Below are positions 35,033 through 46,799 of a DNA stretch of 64,000 bases, piece by piece. The stretch covers positions 700,001-764,000 of the forward strand of contig NC_084888.1 in NCBI RefSeq assembly GCF_958979055.1, given 5' to 3'. The position numbers and the translations under genes are program-made. Numbering within the stretch: the first letter of the stretch is position 1; every line of letters begins with the position of its first letter. Below the pieces are notes generated by a model. That model worked only from the letters and a program-made list of their open reading frames with translations. It was not told where the DNA came from and made no database searches. Source of the stretch: Alnus glutinosa. Taxonomy: Eukaryota; Streptophyta; Magnoliopsida; Fagales; Betulaceae.

Positions 35033-36098
35033 GCTTGACTAATAACCGTCTACATCCGCTATTTGTACATGTGGATGCGATTATCAAAACTTATATGTGG
35101 ATATGGATAACGGTTTTGGCCGGAGTATGTGGATGCGATTAATAACCGCATCCGCATTCCCTTTATATATAATATATATTTAATTAAATTTACTAAAATG
35201 AGGTTCTTTTGAATTTGGTAAGTTTATGACCTTTTGGTTATTTTTTTTGTTTAATTTTTTTTATTTTTTCACTATCATCTCAAAGTCATACCTCACTACA
35301 TTTATTCTTTTTTTTTTCCTTTTTTTTTTTTGTTGGGTAATCCAAATCCCAATTACTCTATGCAACAATGACCCTCTATAGTTGATAATCGTGAATTGTG
35401 TAACAAGTGAAATATTAATTTATTTAAACTTGCATATAGTAATAATCACATTATTTAATTTTGCATATAGATTTTGGGGGTAATTACTTTTTCCCCCCTC
35501 TCAACTACCAGCCATTGTCAACATGCCTCCATGAACTGACACTTCGACCAAAAGAGAGCATCCAACTACCAACTTTACATACTTTGCCCCCCTCCGTCAG
35601 GGAATCCCGTTAACTTGGACGGAATATTCCATTTTTGGGCGTTAATTTTGGTTTAAAGACCAAAATGCCCTCCAACAGTAATTAATAAAAAAATATTAAA
35701 ATTAATATGTTTAAAAAAGTTGAGGGCATTTATGTCATTTTTGAATTTGAGTTAGGGTATTTAAGGCTTTTTACGAATTAAACTAACGGAATGGGGCAAA
35801 GTATGTAAAGTTGGTAGTTGGATGCTCTCTTTTGGTCTAGGTGTCAGTTCATGGGAGCATGTTGACAATGGTTGGTAGTTGATGGGGAAAAAAGGTAATT
35901 ACCCCTAGATTTAGATAGTAATCCAAAACGCTCATTACCTCATATGTGACTAGCGGATAATAAACGTATTTAATAACCGCAACAATTTTACGAATGTGGA
36001 TAGTAATCGTATGATGCGGATGTAGATACTTTCAAGTGATAACCGCATTATGCGGATATTACTATCAACTGCATCTGGATCCCCATGTTTAGCCCTAA
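35030..36098. mobile_element. hAT-like non-autonomous element, left end lost
   Basis: Same element as 45632-46183 in the sister module: many copies of GCGGATAATAACCGCAT-like motifs on both strands and a right end GCCCTAAA followed by TATAGCAA. Its left terminus has been replaced by the AT repeat. A MULE-type MITE is inserted in it at 35477-35905. Confidence 0.75.
35477..35905. mobile_element. MULE-type MITE inside the hAT-like element
   Basis: 429 bp, starts GGGGTAATTAC and ends TAATTACCCC, same family as 13603-13902 (shared ACTGACACTTCGACCAAAAG and GGACGGAATATTCCAT blocks). Flanked by TAGATTTTG (35468-35476) and TAGATTTAG (35906-35914), a 9-bp duplication with one change. The sister module at about 45990 has a single TAGATTTAG, the empty site. 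Confidence 0.94.
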
Positions 36099-36769
36099 AT
36101 ATAGCAAGCTTCCCCTCAAGTCAACAAAAAGTCTTACTCAACCATTTTTTGGAGTCTTGAGTTTGTGAATATTATGCATTAATATATAGGAGAGCTCTGT
36201 CGAGTGTTGAATATACAACATGCTAAAACAGTACCTAAGAATTATTAATGTAATATCAATAGCTCACTTTTATCACTACTAATTGATATGAAACTTGACC
36301 ATATAATTGAGCAATTGCCTCACCTTTTTGCTCCTCTTTTTTTCCTTTTTTTTAAAAAAAAAAAAAAAAGAATTGTAAGTTACGGAATTTATATTTTTGA
36401 GTTCGGTAGTAAAAAATAAAATCCTATAGTTTAAAGATTAGGCCATAAATAATGAGATTATTGCATATTTTCTGGGCTAGAATCATAAAATATTAACAAA
36501 CACACAATAAGACAGAACAAGCACATTTCACAAGATTAAAGAGTTCGATTAATATAACATATGCTTACAATAAAAGTGAAAGATATCTATGCATAAAAAT
36601 GACTCTCTTTTTTTTTTTTTTCTTTTTTTTTTTTTTCTTTTTAATTTCTTTATTTTAGCTGGGAGGTTGAGTTCCATGAAAATTACATTTCACAATCTAT
36701 ATAGCAAATATAAATTTCACAAATCAGGATCTAAAGACTCCTAAGACTACGTCACGTTCCAGAGTCATT
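36099..36769. other. 3' flank of gene B1
   Basis: AT-rich with T runs (36601-36640). Contains the shared A/B/D 3' flank. No gene. Confidence 0.65.
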
Positions 36770-37360
36770 TTATTTATTGTGGTTCTGTTTGCTCATTTGA
36801 AACTTCGTCTGAGTGGGGTTTGCAATTGAGAAGTTCTTTTTGTTCGTTCGCAGCCTCGTCCGGACGGGTTTGCAACCAAGTGGTTCTGATGGCGCCTTTC
36901 CAACCTCGCTCGAACAGGATTTGCAAACAAGTGATTTAGGCCTATCAAATTTGTCCAACCATATTTGCTGCATGGACGTCAATTCTGGCTTGGATGGGAT
37001 TGCAGCTGAGTAAATTCGCCTTCTATTCTCAGCTCGGGTTCGTGTTGCATCATGAATGGTTGGCAATTTTGATGGAATGATGGGAATAGTAGGCAACTGA
37101 GTGGCTACTTGATTTCTTCGATGATGTGGCAAAGGTACCCAATGTGGCTTTGTTAGAATGGGTTGAGTCGGCACTTCTGGCAATGGATGGAGAGTGGACG
37201 AAATGGGCAGATCAGATGGGATCCTAGACACAACAAAATTTGCGGTTGGAACTGCTGGTGTGTCCAAAAGGTGGTGAGCTGCTAGGCTTGCATGGTTGCT
37301 TGAGAGTGACAATGCTAAAATAAAGGTGGTCGCAAGAAAGATATGCTTATAGAAAGCCAT
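36770..37360 (-). CDS. B1: secreted PELPK-relative with repeat-derived basic tail, type B
   Basis: Intronless, 196 residues from the ATG at 37360, chosen because MAFYKHIF aligns with the starts of all A copies. Signal peptide about 1-29, then HHLLDTPAVPTANFVV, a short proline-rich part (LHPLPEVPTQPILTKP, LPTIPIIPSKLPTI), and from about residue 105 a completely different tail: basic, with imperfect 17-residue units around CKP.RTRLRTNKKN and IANPTQTKFQMSKQN. The tail is encoded by a 51-bp minisatellite that replaces the type A C-terminus. It is predicted to be secreted, with a positively charged end. TATA box at about 37427-37437. Frame use within the repeats differs from B2. Confidence 0.7.
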   Translation of the reverse strand: MAFYKHIFLATTFILALSLSSNHASLAAHHLLDTPAVPTANFVVSRIPSDLPISSTLHPLPEVPTQPILTKPHWVPLPHHRRNQVATQLPTIPIIPSKLPTIHDATRTRAENRRRIYSAAIPSKPELTSMQQIWLDKFDRPKSLVCKSCSSEVGKAPSEPLGCKPVRTRLRTNKKNFSIANPTQTKFQMSKQNHNK

Positions 37361-38660
37361 GCTAATACTTTGGGCAACTTGTAACGGGCGTATGTGTGTT
37401 TTGAAGAAGAGCAAGTATTCAATGGGTTTTTATAGAGAATAATATGTTGAAGAATCCAAGGATTTGGAAATTTGATGAGTTGAAACTGGGGTGCGTTTTG
37501 GGAAGCATTGACTGCATGCTTGACCTCGCTCCATTGATTGGATGCAATTTCAAAAATAAACTAACTTTAACCAATATTGCTTTCAACACACTTAAATAGC
37601 ACCCCCAATGGGCTATTGAACAATGCCGTGGACCAACAAATTGAGTTATTTGTGGACACAATCGATTTAATTGGTGCTTCACCCATGCCCATATGGCTCG
37701 TCTCACCATTTGCCCACTAGTATCTGTATGGCCTTACAGGCCAACTAAAGAGTGGTCAATCCTATTATAGAAATTAACAGTTCTAATTAAAGATTAGCAA
37801 TTCAAACAAATTTGAGATGCCTCGTAAATTTATCACATTAAAACCAGGATCCACTTTATAGTTAGATAGGATTCTCATTCAGTACTTGTCAAATTGGTCG
37901 TCTACCAATTTATTTATTGGGATTGAACCCCTCACGCCAGCAACAATTCTAACAAGCTAGACTCATAATAAATAATCCTAATGCGACTTATGGAACTATA
38001 TATATATATATATATATAACAATGAGATGGTAGTCTTATGTACGGCTCATGCTTCTTACATTCAAATGGGTGATGGGTCCATAATGTCATTGTCATTTAC
38101 GTTTCTTTTTAAATTAAATTTAGAGTCATTTTTTTTAAGTGAAACGACACTAAACAGTTAGTGTCGTTTCACTTAAAAAAAGGACTCTAATCTAGATTTA
38201 GAGTCATTTGAACAGTAAATGATTCTAAATTCATAGCTGCCCTTTGCATTTTCTTGACACCCTTTGTTGAGATCACGAAAATCATGCAATTGGTTTGAGT
38301 TTTAAGTTAACATGTGAATCACAAATTTATCCTGATGCTGAATTTATCCAAACGTATAAGTTGGTTTGGGTTTTCGTTCTAAATCATATGAATTTATCCA
38401 CACGTATGAGGTGCATGGCCCCATATTCGTTGCAATTGATGTACCCAATGCAATTTTTTCACCCATTTTTTTTAATTATTTCATTCAGATTGGAGTCGTT
38501 CGCACTCAAACGCTCTAACATGGAGTTCAAACTCTATTTGTTAAGTCGTTATCCAACCGACATTATTCAAGCGACTCAAAATGAATAGTATCGTTTTTTT
38601 GCCCAAAAACAACTCTGAACAAGCGACTCAAAACAATGGTTTTTTCTTTTCTTTTTTTAA
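37361..38660. other. B1 promoter and spacer to the D1 flank
   Basis: 37361-37740 is the A/B-type promoter (TATA box, CCAAT-like TTGATTGGATGCAATTTC). 37741-38100 matches 47765-48010 and 49390-49440 of the next module but without the CACTA element found there (uninserted point near 37895). Then a hairpin element (38122-38188) and AT-rich sequence. No gene. Confidence 0.65.
38122..38188. repeat. Hairpin with 24-bp perfect arms
   Basis: Left arm 38130-38153 and right arm 38158-38181 pair exactly around ACAG; AGAGTC/GACTCT extend the stem with a small mismatch. The core is AAGTGAAACGACACTAA. It is probably a short MITE; related inverted sequences occur near 49560-49650. Confidence 0.8.
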
Positions 38661-39352
38661 TTTTATATAAAAAAATCCTATAATTTCAAGATTAGGCCAA
38701 GAATAACGAGATTGTAGAATATTTTCAGAACTAGAATGAGAAGCTGTACACAATCACAAGACTAAGAGTTGGTTTAATATAAGACATGCTTACAAGAAAA
38801 AGGAAAGATATGTATGCATATATGCATGAAAATGGCTCTTCTTTTGTGTTGTTATTTATTTTAGCTGGGAGATCGACTTAATTACAAGAAAATTACATTT
38901 CACAATATAATAATCTTAGCAAGTATAGATTTCACAAATTAACCAGGAGAAACACCGTGAAATACAAGTTACTAAACCAGTTCTAACGGTAATTTTAAAA
39001 GTCACCTAAAAGAGTTTGAAAATAAGTGTGGAGCTAGAAGTGAGTTTTATAACGTTACTCAATAAGTGAATTTTTTTTCTTTACATTATTTTAAGGTGAA
39101 TTATGTCACTTAAAAATAGATATAAATTTAGCTGATGACACAAAATTGGGAAACAACATCGATCTTGGTTGTTATACGTAGATACAACTAACACATATTA
39201 CTTGTCCAGAAAAAACTACGACGTATACTTTTTGTATTTCGAATTGATAAGGATTCGATGCTTCTTCATATATATAGACTCGATAAAATACGTTGGTGCA
39301 TGTATTCTAATGGTTGTTATTATGAAGCATTCATCTAGTTGATCAACCCTTA

Positions 39353-39388
<36 letters not shown>

Positions 39389-39755
39389 AATGGAAGCAAA
39401 GATCTGATAACAGTCAATTCTAAGAGAAGCTCGTGACTTATACAAACATAAGAAGAAATCATATGCATTCATAATCATAAGGCCAATAACAGGAGTAACA
39501 CTCCAGGTGACACTAAATTGACCAAAGATTAATGACTATGGAATAGTGGAAAATGTATATAATTAATAATCCCTTATACAAACACACATAAGAAGAAATC
39601 ATATATGGCCTGTAAAAATACACCGACATAGAACCAAGGCAGGATCCCCGGACATTCAGAAAACGGTTCAAGTAGTAACGGTGCAAAGAACCATCCAACA
39701 ATTAAGCTAGAAGACAGATGAATGAAAATGTGGCATTTCAAGGCGGCCTAGTGGT
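38661..39755. other. 3' flank of gene D1
   Basis: Shared A/B/D 3' flank at 38665-38960, then AT-rich sequence with a CT microsatellite (39354-39384), duplicated as a whole at 49770-50654. No gene. Confidence 0.65.
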
Positions 39756-40166
39756 TCAATTTGATGGGGGTGGGGAGAGGAAAGGAATCGTTGGGATGGT
39801 CGCAGGAATGGTGGGGATTGAAGGGATTGTGGTTGGGATGGTGGGCAATGGAGTATTTGACAGCGGAGGTAGTGTGAATGTCGGAAGAGTAGTTGGTTGA
39901 GATGGCAGTGTAGGCAACGGTGGCAGAGTTGGCAATGGCGTGCTAGGCAGAGGTGGCAATGTGGCTGTAGGCAGAGTTGGGAAAGAGGGCAGGGGAAGCA
40001 ATGTGGGCTTGGGCAGTGATGGGATTGTAGGCAGTGTCGATGCTGCTGGTGGAGCAGCCGGTGTGTCCAACAAGTGGCGCGCTGCTAGGCTTACGTTGCT
40101 GCTTGCGAGTGATAATGCTACGACCAAAGACAAAACAAAACAGAAGTGGTCATAAGAAAATGCCAT
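39756..40166 (-). CDS. D1: secreted proline-rich PELPK-like protein, type D
   Basis: Intronless, 136 residues from the ATG at 40166 (MAFSYDHFCFVLSLVVALSL), preferred over an upstream ATG because it aligns with D2. Signal peptide to about residue 30, then ARHLLDTPAAPPAA and regular repeats LPTIPSLPKPTLLPLPS, LPTLPPLPTLPSQP, ending PFLSPPPSN as in type C. Expected in the cell wall. TATA-like TTTATAAGTACC at about 40275-40288 and the shared motif GTGTTTGATGAGATG upstream (40323). Nearly identical to D2 in the next module. Confidence 0.85.
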   Translation of the reverse strand: MAFSYDHFCFVLSLVVALSLASSNVSLAARHLLDTPAAPPAASTLPTIPSLPKPTLLPLPSFPTLPTATLPPLPSTPLPTLPPLPTLPSQPTTLPTFTLPPLSNTPLPTIPTTIPSIPTIPATIPTIPFLSPPPSN

Positions 40167-40470
40167 GGGGTTGGAGAACAACAGCAGGAGGTCGTTTTAA
40201 AAGCTGTTTCACTTTTAGTATTGAATAGGATAGATCGATGTTTTTGATTGAAGAAACCATGCATCTCCAATAGTGGTACTTATAAATGTTGAAGGATTCT
40301 GAGGAGTCAACCACCAATACGTGTGTTTGATGAGATGTGGTTGGAGGGACTGCCAAGAACAACAGGTTAGTTCACCTCCCAAGCTACATTAATTGTTTGT
40401 TCAAAAATATTGGCCACCCTCAAAGGATGGCTTGACTAATAGAAGCTGCCTATAGGAAAGCAAACCTCCC
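40167..40470 (-). promoter_or_regulatory. D1 promoter
   Basis: About 300 bases conserved with D2 (51063-51370) and with the orphan promoter at 34683-34921. It holds a TATA box, an ACGTG core in AATACGTGTG, and the block GTGTTTGATGAGATGTGG. Confidence 0.75.
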
Positions 40471-41134
40471 AGCTTACGAGCTATTTAGATTTAATAATGT
40501 TATATCAATAGCTTACTTTTATCGCTACTAGCTAGTTGATATGAAACTTGACCATAGAAGCAATTACCTCACATTTTTACTTCTTCTTCTTTCTTTTCTC
40601 CCTTTTTATTTATTTTTTATTTTTATTTTTATAGGTTACGGCATTTATATTTTTGAGCTGGGTAATAAAAAAGAAAATCCTATAACTTCAAGATTAGGCC
40701 AAAACCATTGAGATTATTAAATATTTTCAAGACTAGAATGACAAGCACACAATAAGACAGAAGAAGCACATTTCACAAGAATGAAGAGTTAGTTTAATAT
40801 AAGATATATGTGCTTACAAGAAAAAGGAAAGATATGTATGCATGAAAATGGCTCTTCTTTTGTATTGTTATTTATTTATTTTTACCGGGAGAGTTACAGA
40901 GAAATTACATTTCACAACCTATAGCAAGTATACATTTCATAAATAAGGATCCAGTGACTCCTAAGACTCCGTCAAGTCCAAGAGTCATTTTATTTATTAT
41001 GGAAGTAAAGGCAGAATGGCGACAACTAAATAGATCCTCATAGGCTCAATGGTGGCGGGGGAAATGCAAAATACAAGATACTAAACCAGCTCTAGATTCA
41101 ACAATACATAGTATATATAATGCCTCGATGACAC
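40471..41134. other. 3' flank of gene A3
   Basis: Shared 3' flank (40635-41010) and about 120 bases nearly identical to the A1 3' side. No gene. Confidence 0.65.
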
Positions 41135-41770
41135 TTAAGGCAACAATGGCAATGTACGAGTAGAAGGATGGAGTTCATTTCTTCGATGTAACGGCAGAGG
41201 TACCCAATGTGACTTTGTTAGAGTAGGTTGAGTCGACACTTCTGGCAATGGATGAATTGGTGGGGCTGTCAATTTGTGGTGTAGAGCGCGCAACATGGGC
41301 CGATCATATGGGATCACAGCGAGAGCTAAATCTGCGGTTGGAAGTACCGTTGATGTATCCAATTTTGATGGTGGTGAGGGTAGGTGAGGAATGGTTGGCA
41401 ATTTTGATGGCATGATAGGGATTGAAGGGATTGTTGTTGGGATAGTAGGAAGTTGAGTGGCTGCCAGTGGAGGTAGAAGTTTCACTTTTGGATCTGTAGG
41501 CATGTTTGGAAATGAGGAGTTCGTTAGAATACGTTGAGTGGATACTTTTGGCAATTGATGAAATAGTGAGAATGTCATTTTGGGCTGTATTAGGAATGGA
41601 TGCAGAGAGTGTGGCACGGGCAAATCGGATGGAATCATAGGCGATGCCAAATCTGCGGTTGAAACTTTTGGTGTGTCCAAAAGGTAGCGAGTTGCTAGGC
41701 TCACATCGGTGGTTGAGAGTGACAATGCTAAGATCAAAGTCACGACGAAGATATGCTTATAGGAAGCCAT
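41135..41770 (-). CDS. A3: secreted proline-rich PELPK-like protein, type A
   Basis: Intronless, 211 residues, differing from A1 at only about nine positions by eye. Signal peptide MASYKHIFVVTLILALSLST and onward to about residue 26, then RYLLDTPKVSTADLA, LPTIPTTIPSIPIMPSKLP, and the end LPLHRRNELHPSTRTLPLLP. An intact TATA box (about 41847-41857) and the CCAAT-rich A-type promoter are present, so this and A1 are the type A copies most likely to be expressed. First gene of the second complete A-C-B-D module. Confidence 0.8.
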   Translation of the reverse strand: MASYKHIFVVTLILALSLSTTDVSLATRYLLDTPKVSTADLASPMIPSDLPVPHSLHPFLIQPKMTFSLFHQLPKVSTQRILTNSSFPNMPTDPKVKLLPPLAATQLPTIPTTIPSIPIMPSKLPTIPHLPSPPSKLDTSTVLPTADLALAVIPYDRPMLRALHHKLTAPPIHPLPEVSTQPTLTKSHWVPLPLHRRNELHPSTRTLPLLP

Positions 41771-43293
41771 GTTGATAAGGGGCAGAAAGTTGAAAGAACT
41801 TGTAGTGTGCGTATGTGTGTTTTTGAAGAAGAAGAAGTATTCATTGGGTTTTTATAGAGAATAATATGTTGAAGAATCCAAGGATTTGGAAATATGATGA
41901 GTTGTTTTTGTGAGGAGTTTTGAGAAGCATTGGTTGCATGCTTGACATCGCTCCATTGATTGGTTGCAATTTCAAACATAAACTAACTTTAACCAATGCC
42001 TTGAACACGATTAATTATCAAGCCAATGGGCTATTCAACAATGCCGTGGACCAACAAATTAAGTTTTTTTATTTGGAGCTTCACCCAAAAAAAATAAAAA
42101 AATAAAAAAATCGATTTGTCTCTTCACCCCTATGACTCGTCTCACCATTTGCCCACTAGCTACTACGTTTGACCTTTTAAGCATGCTAATGCGCGTGTCA
42201 TCAACCCAAAATAACAATTATATGTGTAAAAGGAAAATATTAAATTTAGTTTTTTATTTTCAAGGAATTGCTCAAATTGCACGCAGTTCCTTAATTCTTT
42301 TTGTGTAATTATTATTGTCTATGTGGACTGACTTTTAATTTGTGAGAAATTTTTCGGACATGTAACGCTTTAGCATAGACTATAACTTACAGAGTTTAAC
42401 CTTTCTTTTTGTACTATGAGGCCAGATTTATGTTTTTTTTGCAGGTTCTGCACGACATGCACAATTTTTCTTTGAACGTCAGCTTGTCTTTGATGTTTTC
42501 TGTAGTTGTTCTTTTCTCTTTTTTTTTTAGAGTAGTTTTTGAAAGTCCATTAAAAGGAGTAATTTTATATGTCATATAAATGTCCATCAAATAATGAGGT
42601 GGCTTTTAAAATTACCATTGGGCGTGTGATTTATCAAATTGTGAATTTGATCAAATGGTAATTTTAAAAGCCACCTCATTGTTTGATGGACACTTGATGA
42701 ACATTTATATGACATGTAAAATTACTCATTTTAATGGCTTGTTAGTTAGATCAACCATCTTTTATTTGTTAGGGGTGCTTTATTGTTAAAGAGTGGTTCA
42801 TCTGTCCTTAAAATATTTATTTATTTGTAGGCAGCACTTAAGTCAGATTTTTTTGGTTTAGTGTGTAAGGTGTCGATGTGCCTCTATTCACTGTATTTGC
42901 CTTCGGACCTCTTCAGATTAATGCATGGTAGCTCCAGTTATTTTGTTAAACAATAATAAATAAATAAATAAATAAATAATAATAGATTGGGCTTGAAAAA
43001 TTCCTCCTATCCGGTCTAGAAGAAAAATTTGCATGTCAGTCTGAGGAGAAGCACATGAGTAACATAAATAAGAAACCATATTCAATAATGATATGGACTA
43101 TTACAATAACAATAACACTCGCAACTCACAAGTGACTCTGAAATACAAAAGAATATTGATTCTACAATGATAGAAATAAATCATCGGAGTCTCTTAAACA
43201 AATTAAAATGGCTCCACTTATATATATATATTATTTAAAGCTAAAGCCTAAAGGGCAGAAGAATGGAAATGTGGCATCTCAAGGATTAGAGCT
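41771..43293. other. A3 promoter and A-to-C spacer
   Basis: 41771-42060 is the A-type promoter. The spacer to C2 matches module 3 (53410-54000) but has an extra segment of about 540 bases (roughly 42405-42950) that includes a foldback MITE, plus a TAAA repeat (42953-42978). No gene. Confidence 0.65.
42547..42737. mobile_element. Small foldback MITE
   Basis: 191 bp whose halves are inverted copies: CCATTAAAAGGAGTAATTTT at the left and AAAATTACTCATTTTAATGG at the right, with AATGAGGTGGCTTTTAAAAT inward. No coding capacity. Absent from the corresponding spacer of the third module. Confidence 0.85.
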
Positions 43294-43812
43294 TCAGTTT
43301 GATGGGGGTGGGGAGAGGAAAGGAATGGAAGGGATTGTCGCTGGAATGGTGGGGATTGAAGGGATTGTGGTTGGGATGGTGGGCAATGGAGTAGCTGGCA
43401 GCGGAGGTAGTGTCACCTTGGGAACAGTGGGCATGGTTGGCAATGTTGGGACCTGGGTGCTTGGCAACGGCGGCAATGTGGATGCCGGAAGAGTTGGTTG
43501 GGTTGGCAGCGTAGGCATTGGGTTGGCAGGCAATGGTGGCAAGGTGGGCTTTGGCAGAGATGGCTGAGTGGGCAATGTTGGCAACGGCATGCTTGGCAAT
43601 GGTGGCAACGTGGCTGTAGGCAGTGTTGGGAAAGAGGGCAGGGGAGGCAAGGTGGGCTTGGGCAGAGATGGGATTGTAGGCAGTGTCAAAGATGGAGGTG
43701 GAGCAGATGGTGTGTCCAAGAGGTGACGAGCTGCTAGACTCATATCCGTGCTTGAGAGTAACATTAATGCTATGAACATAGAAAGAGGGAAACAATACTT
43801 GGAAAAGGCCAT
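43294..43812 (-). CDS. C2: secreted proline-rich PELPK-like protein, type C
   Basis: Intronless, 172 residues from the ATG at 43812 (MAFSKYCFPLSMFIALMLLS). Same plan as C1: signal peptide, ARHLLDTPSAPPP, repeats of LPTIPSLPKPTLPPLPS and LPTLP type, end PFLSPPPSN. It has one repeat segment more than C1. TATA box at 43899-43909 with GTGTTTGATAAGATG directly above it (43924). Predicted cell-wall protein. Confidence 0.85.
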   Translation of the reverse strand: MAFSKYCFPLSMFIALMLLSSTDMSLAARHLLDTPSAPPPSLTLPTIPSLPKPTLPPLPSFPTLPTATLPPLPSMPLPTLPTQPSLPKPTLPPLPANPMPTLPTQPTLPASTLPPLPSTQVPTLPTMPTVPKVTLPPLPATPLPTIPTTIPSIPTIPATIPSIPFLSPPPSN

Positions 43813-45623
43813 GGTTTCAATGAAAGGAGGTTTGAGATAGCTAGCTAGAGTACTAATTGGCAAGCGGGATGAATTGACGAGTAGATGCACTACTCGGTGG
43901 TATTTATAGATCGATCGCCAAATGTGTTTGATAAGATGTGGTTGGAGGAAGTGTGAAGAAAGTACGCACATTAATAGTTAGCTAGCCAACCTTCCAAAGT
44001 GGACACATTGGAGGTTCAGAACTGCTAACAAATACTAGCCTTTAGGAAATCTGCCGACCTACCTGCAGGTTATGACTCATCAAAATATGTCAATGAGTTA
44101 TTGAACGACTTTGGAACCAACAGAGATGTAGTGGGGTTCACCCGGCACCTCACTTGTCCCAACTTAGTATTTGACTACCATTTCTTTGTGACACAGTTAA
44201 TATCGGGCGGATTTCCAACAATCGATATGGTGTTTGCTTAACCCATATGGCTCAATATATACTATTATGAGCTTGTTCAGCCATAATAGTTGAAGTAGTT
44301 ATTGAAAAAGTACAACTCTTTATTTTAGTTTTTGTTTTTTCTATACTCTCTCCAACAAATTCTCTAATCTACTCTCTAATGAGTTGTGTAATTACTTGAT
44401 CAACCAAAAACAACAACAATAATAAGTATTATATATGTAAAAAACAAATAAAAACCAAACATTGTATGGGTGGCCGACCACCCCCATGGTTCCATCGTGA
44501 GGGGCTCTGGTGATAGTTCTTCGAAGGTGGCGAACCACCAAAGAGGCCGGTTTTCAGTTATTTTTTTTATTAGTAATAACATTATCATTTTTATTTTTAT
44601 AAATCATGGGCTTTTTAAGAATTTTGATTCAATTCTAGTAAGAGAGTATATGTTATCACTAAACTAAAGAATAGAAATGGTCCTTCCATTCTCACTCCTT
44701 ATATTCCCAGTAATTGCCATTCCTATTTCTAAAGTTATGGTCATTCCGTATATCAAATGTGGTCATTCCGCTACCATTAAGTAATGAGGAGCATCCTCCC
44801 CTTACATAGGGGTGGCCACCCCTCTTTGTGAGTGACCACCCTTTTGTGAGGGTGAGCCTCCTGTCATCAAGGGGAGGTTATCCCTTTTAATAAAGGACAG
44901 CCTCTCTTCACCAATAATGGTCAGCACCCTTCACCCATCAAGGGTGGCCAATCACCTCTCTCTCTCTCTCTCTCTAAATTTATAAAAAAAAATATATATT
45001 TCGAGTATGTTTATATTTTAAAGTTAATTTGCCCCAAGACGTGTATTGTTTGTTCGATGTGTCAAACGAGAGCTACACGGTTCTCCTATCTCTAATCTCT
45101 CTCACATGATGATGTCCTTATTTCATGGACACGAAGGTTTCTTTGTTTCTACATAAACTTTGTGGTTCTTTCATTTATCTATTCTTTATTTTTTTCTTGA
45201 ATTTGGTTGAGAAGCAAATAAAATTTCTATGAATTTCTTAGCAATTATCTAATCTCAAAATGAAAGTGTATGGTAGCTTGTTGTATAAAAAGATTAAATA
45301 GAGAAAAAAATAAAGAAATTTGAAAAAATATTATTTAAATGAAATAGTGATAGTGAATAATTAAAATGATGAGGCTGTTGGGAGAATTTTAAAAAAGTGG
45401 CTCACCATAATAGAGAAAAGTGATTTTTAACTATTTTGGTAAATAAAAATTGATGAGGCTACTAAGAATGCTCTTAAGAACTCACTTTTATCATATTACC
45501 CGAAGTGAGATTCGACCACTTCATCGATCACAAAACTAATACATAAATATAAATATATATCCTAATAAATCATCTATTCATGCATGAATCTTCTACTACA
45601 TCACATCAACATTCCAAATACAA
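43813..45623. other. C2 promoter and spacer
   Basis: 43813-44160 is the C-type promoter, conserved with C3 into 44240. Beyond that AT-rich sequence, a block of degenerate repeats around GTGGCCACCC (44800-44950), a CT repeat (44958-44974). No gene was recognised; a 62-codon minus frame at 44400 is not convincing. Confidence 0.6.
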
Positions 45624-45631
45624 TATAGCTA

Positions 45632-46183
45632 TGGGTGAAAATGCGGGTGGATAATAACCGCATGCATTTGTTATCTGCATATGTAGATGCGGTTATCAAA
45701 ATCTATTATCCGCTTATGCAGATGCAGATAATGGTTTTTGAGTATGCGGATACGGTGCATTCCCTTTATATATAATATACATTTAACTAAATTCACTAAA
45801 ATGAGGTCGTTTTGAATTTGGTAAGTTTATGACATTTTGGTTATGTTAGGTTTTTTTCACTATCATTTCAAAGTCATATTTCATTATATTTACTTTTTTT
45901 TTTTTTTTTTGGTAATCCAAATTCAATTACTCTATAAGACAATGACCATCTATGGTTGATAGTAATAACCACATTATTTAATCTTGCATATAGATTTAGA
46001 TAGTAATCTAAAACGCTCATTACCTCATATTCGGCTAGCGGATAATAAATGTATTTAATAACCGCAATAACATCACGGATGCGGATAGTAATCGCATGAT
46101 GCGGATGTTGATACCTACAAGTGATGACTGCATTATGCGGATACTGCTAATAACCGCATCTGGATTTGCATTTCACCCCTAAA
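45632..46183. mobile_element. hAT-like non-autonomous element
   Basis: 552 bp with short inverted ends (TGGGTGAAAATG and CATTTCACCCCTAAA) and an exact 8-bp target duplication TATAGCTA (45624-45631, 46184-46191), the hAT hallmark. The interior is full of GCGGATAATAACCGCAT-like motifs in both orientations. No transposase. The counterpart in module 1 has lost its left end; the A2 flank at about 26870 is empty. Confidence 0.9.
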
Positions 46184-46191
46184 TATAGCTA

Positions 46192-46799
46192 GACTTCCCC
46201 TCAAGTCACCAAAATGTCTTACTCAACCATTTTTTGGAGTCTTAAGTTTGTGAAAATTATACATTAATATATAAGAGAGCTCTGTCGTCGAGTGTTGAAT
46301 ACAACATGCTAAAACACCACCTTAGAAAAAATAATGTAATATTAATAGCTCACTTTTATCGCTACTAATTGATATGAAGCTTGACCATATAAGCAATTAC
46401 CTCACCTTTTTGCTCATTTTATTTCTAAATTTTATATGTTACAGAATTTATATTTTTGAGTTGGGTAATAAAAAAAAAATCCTATAATTTAAAGATTAGG
46501 CCATAAATAACGAGATTATTGAATATTTTCTGGACTAGAATCATAGAATTACAAGCACACAATAAGACAGAACAAGCACATTTCACAAGACTGAAGAGTT
46601 GGTTTAATATAACATATGCTTACAATAAAAGTGAAAGATATCTATGCATGAAAATGGCTCTTTTCTTGCATTGTTATTTCTTTATTTTAACTGGGAGGTT
46701 GAGTTCCATGAAAATTACATTTCACAATCTATAGGAAGTATAGATTTCACAAACCAGGATTCAGAGACTCCTAAGACTACGTCACGTTCAGGAGTCATT
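46192..46799. other. 3' flank of gene B2
   Basis: Nearly the same as the B1 3' flank, including the shared A/B/D segment (46440-46799). No gene. Confidence 0.65.
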
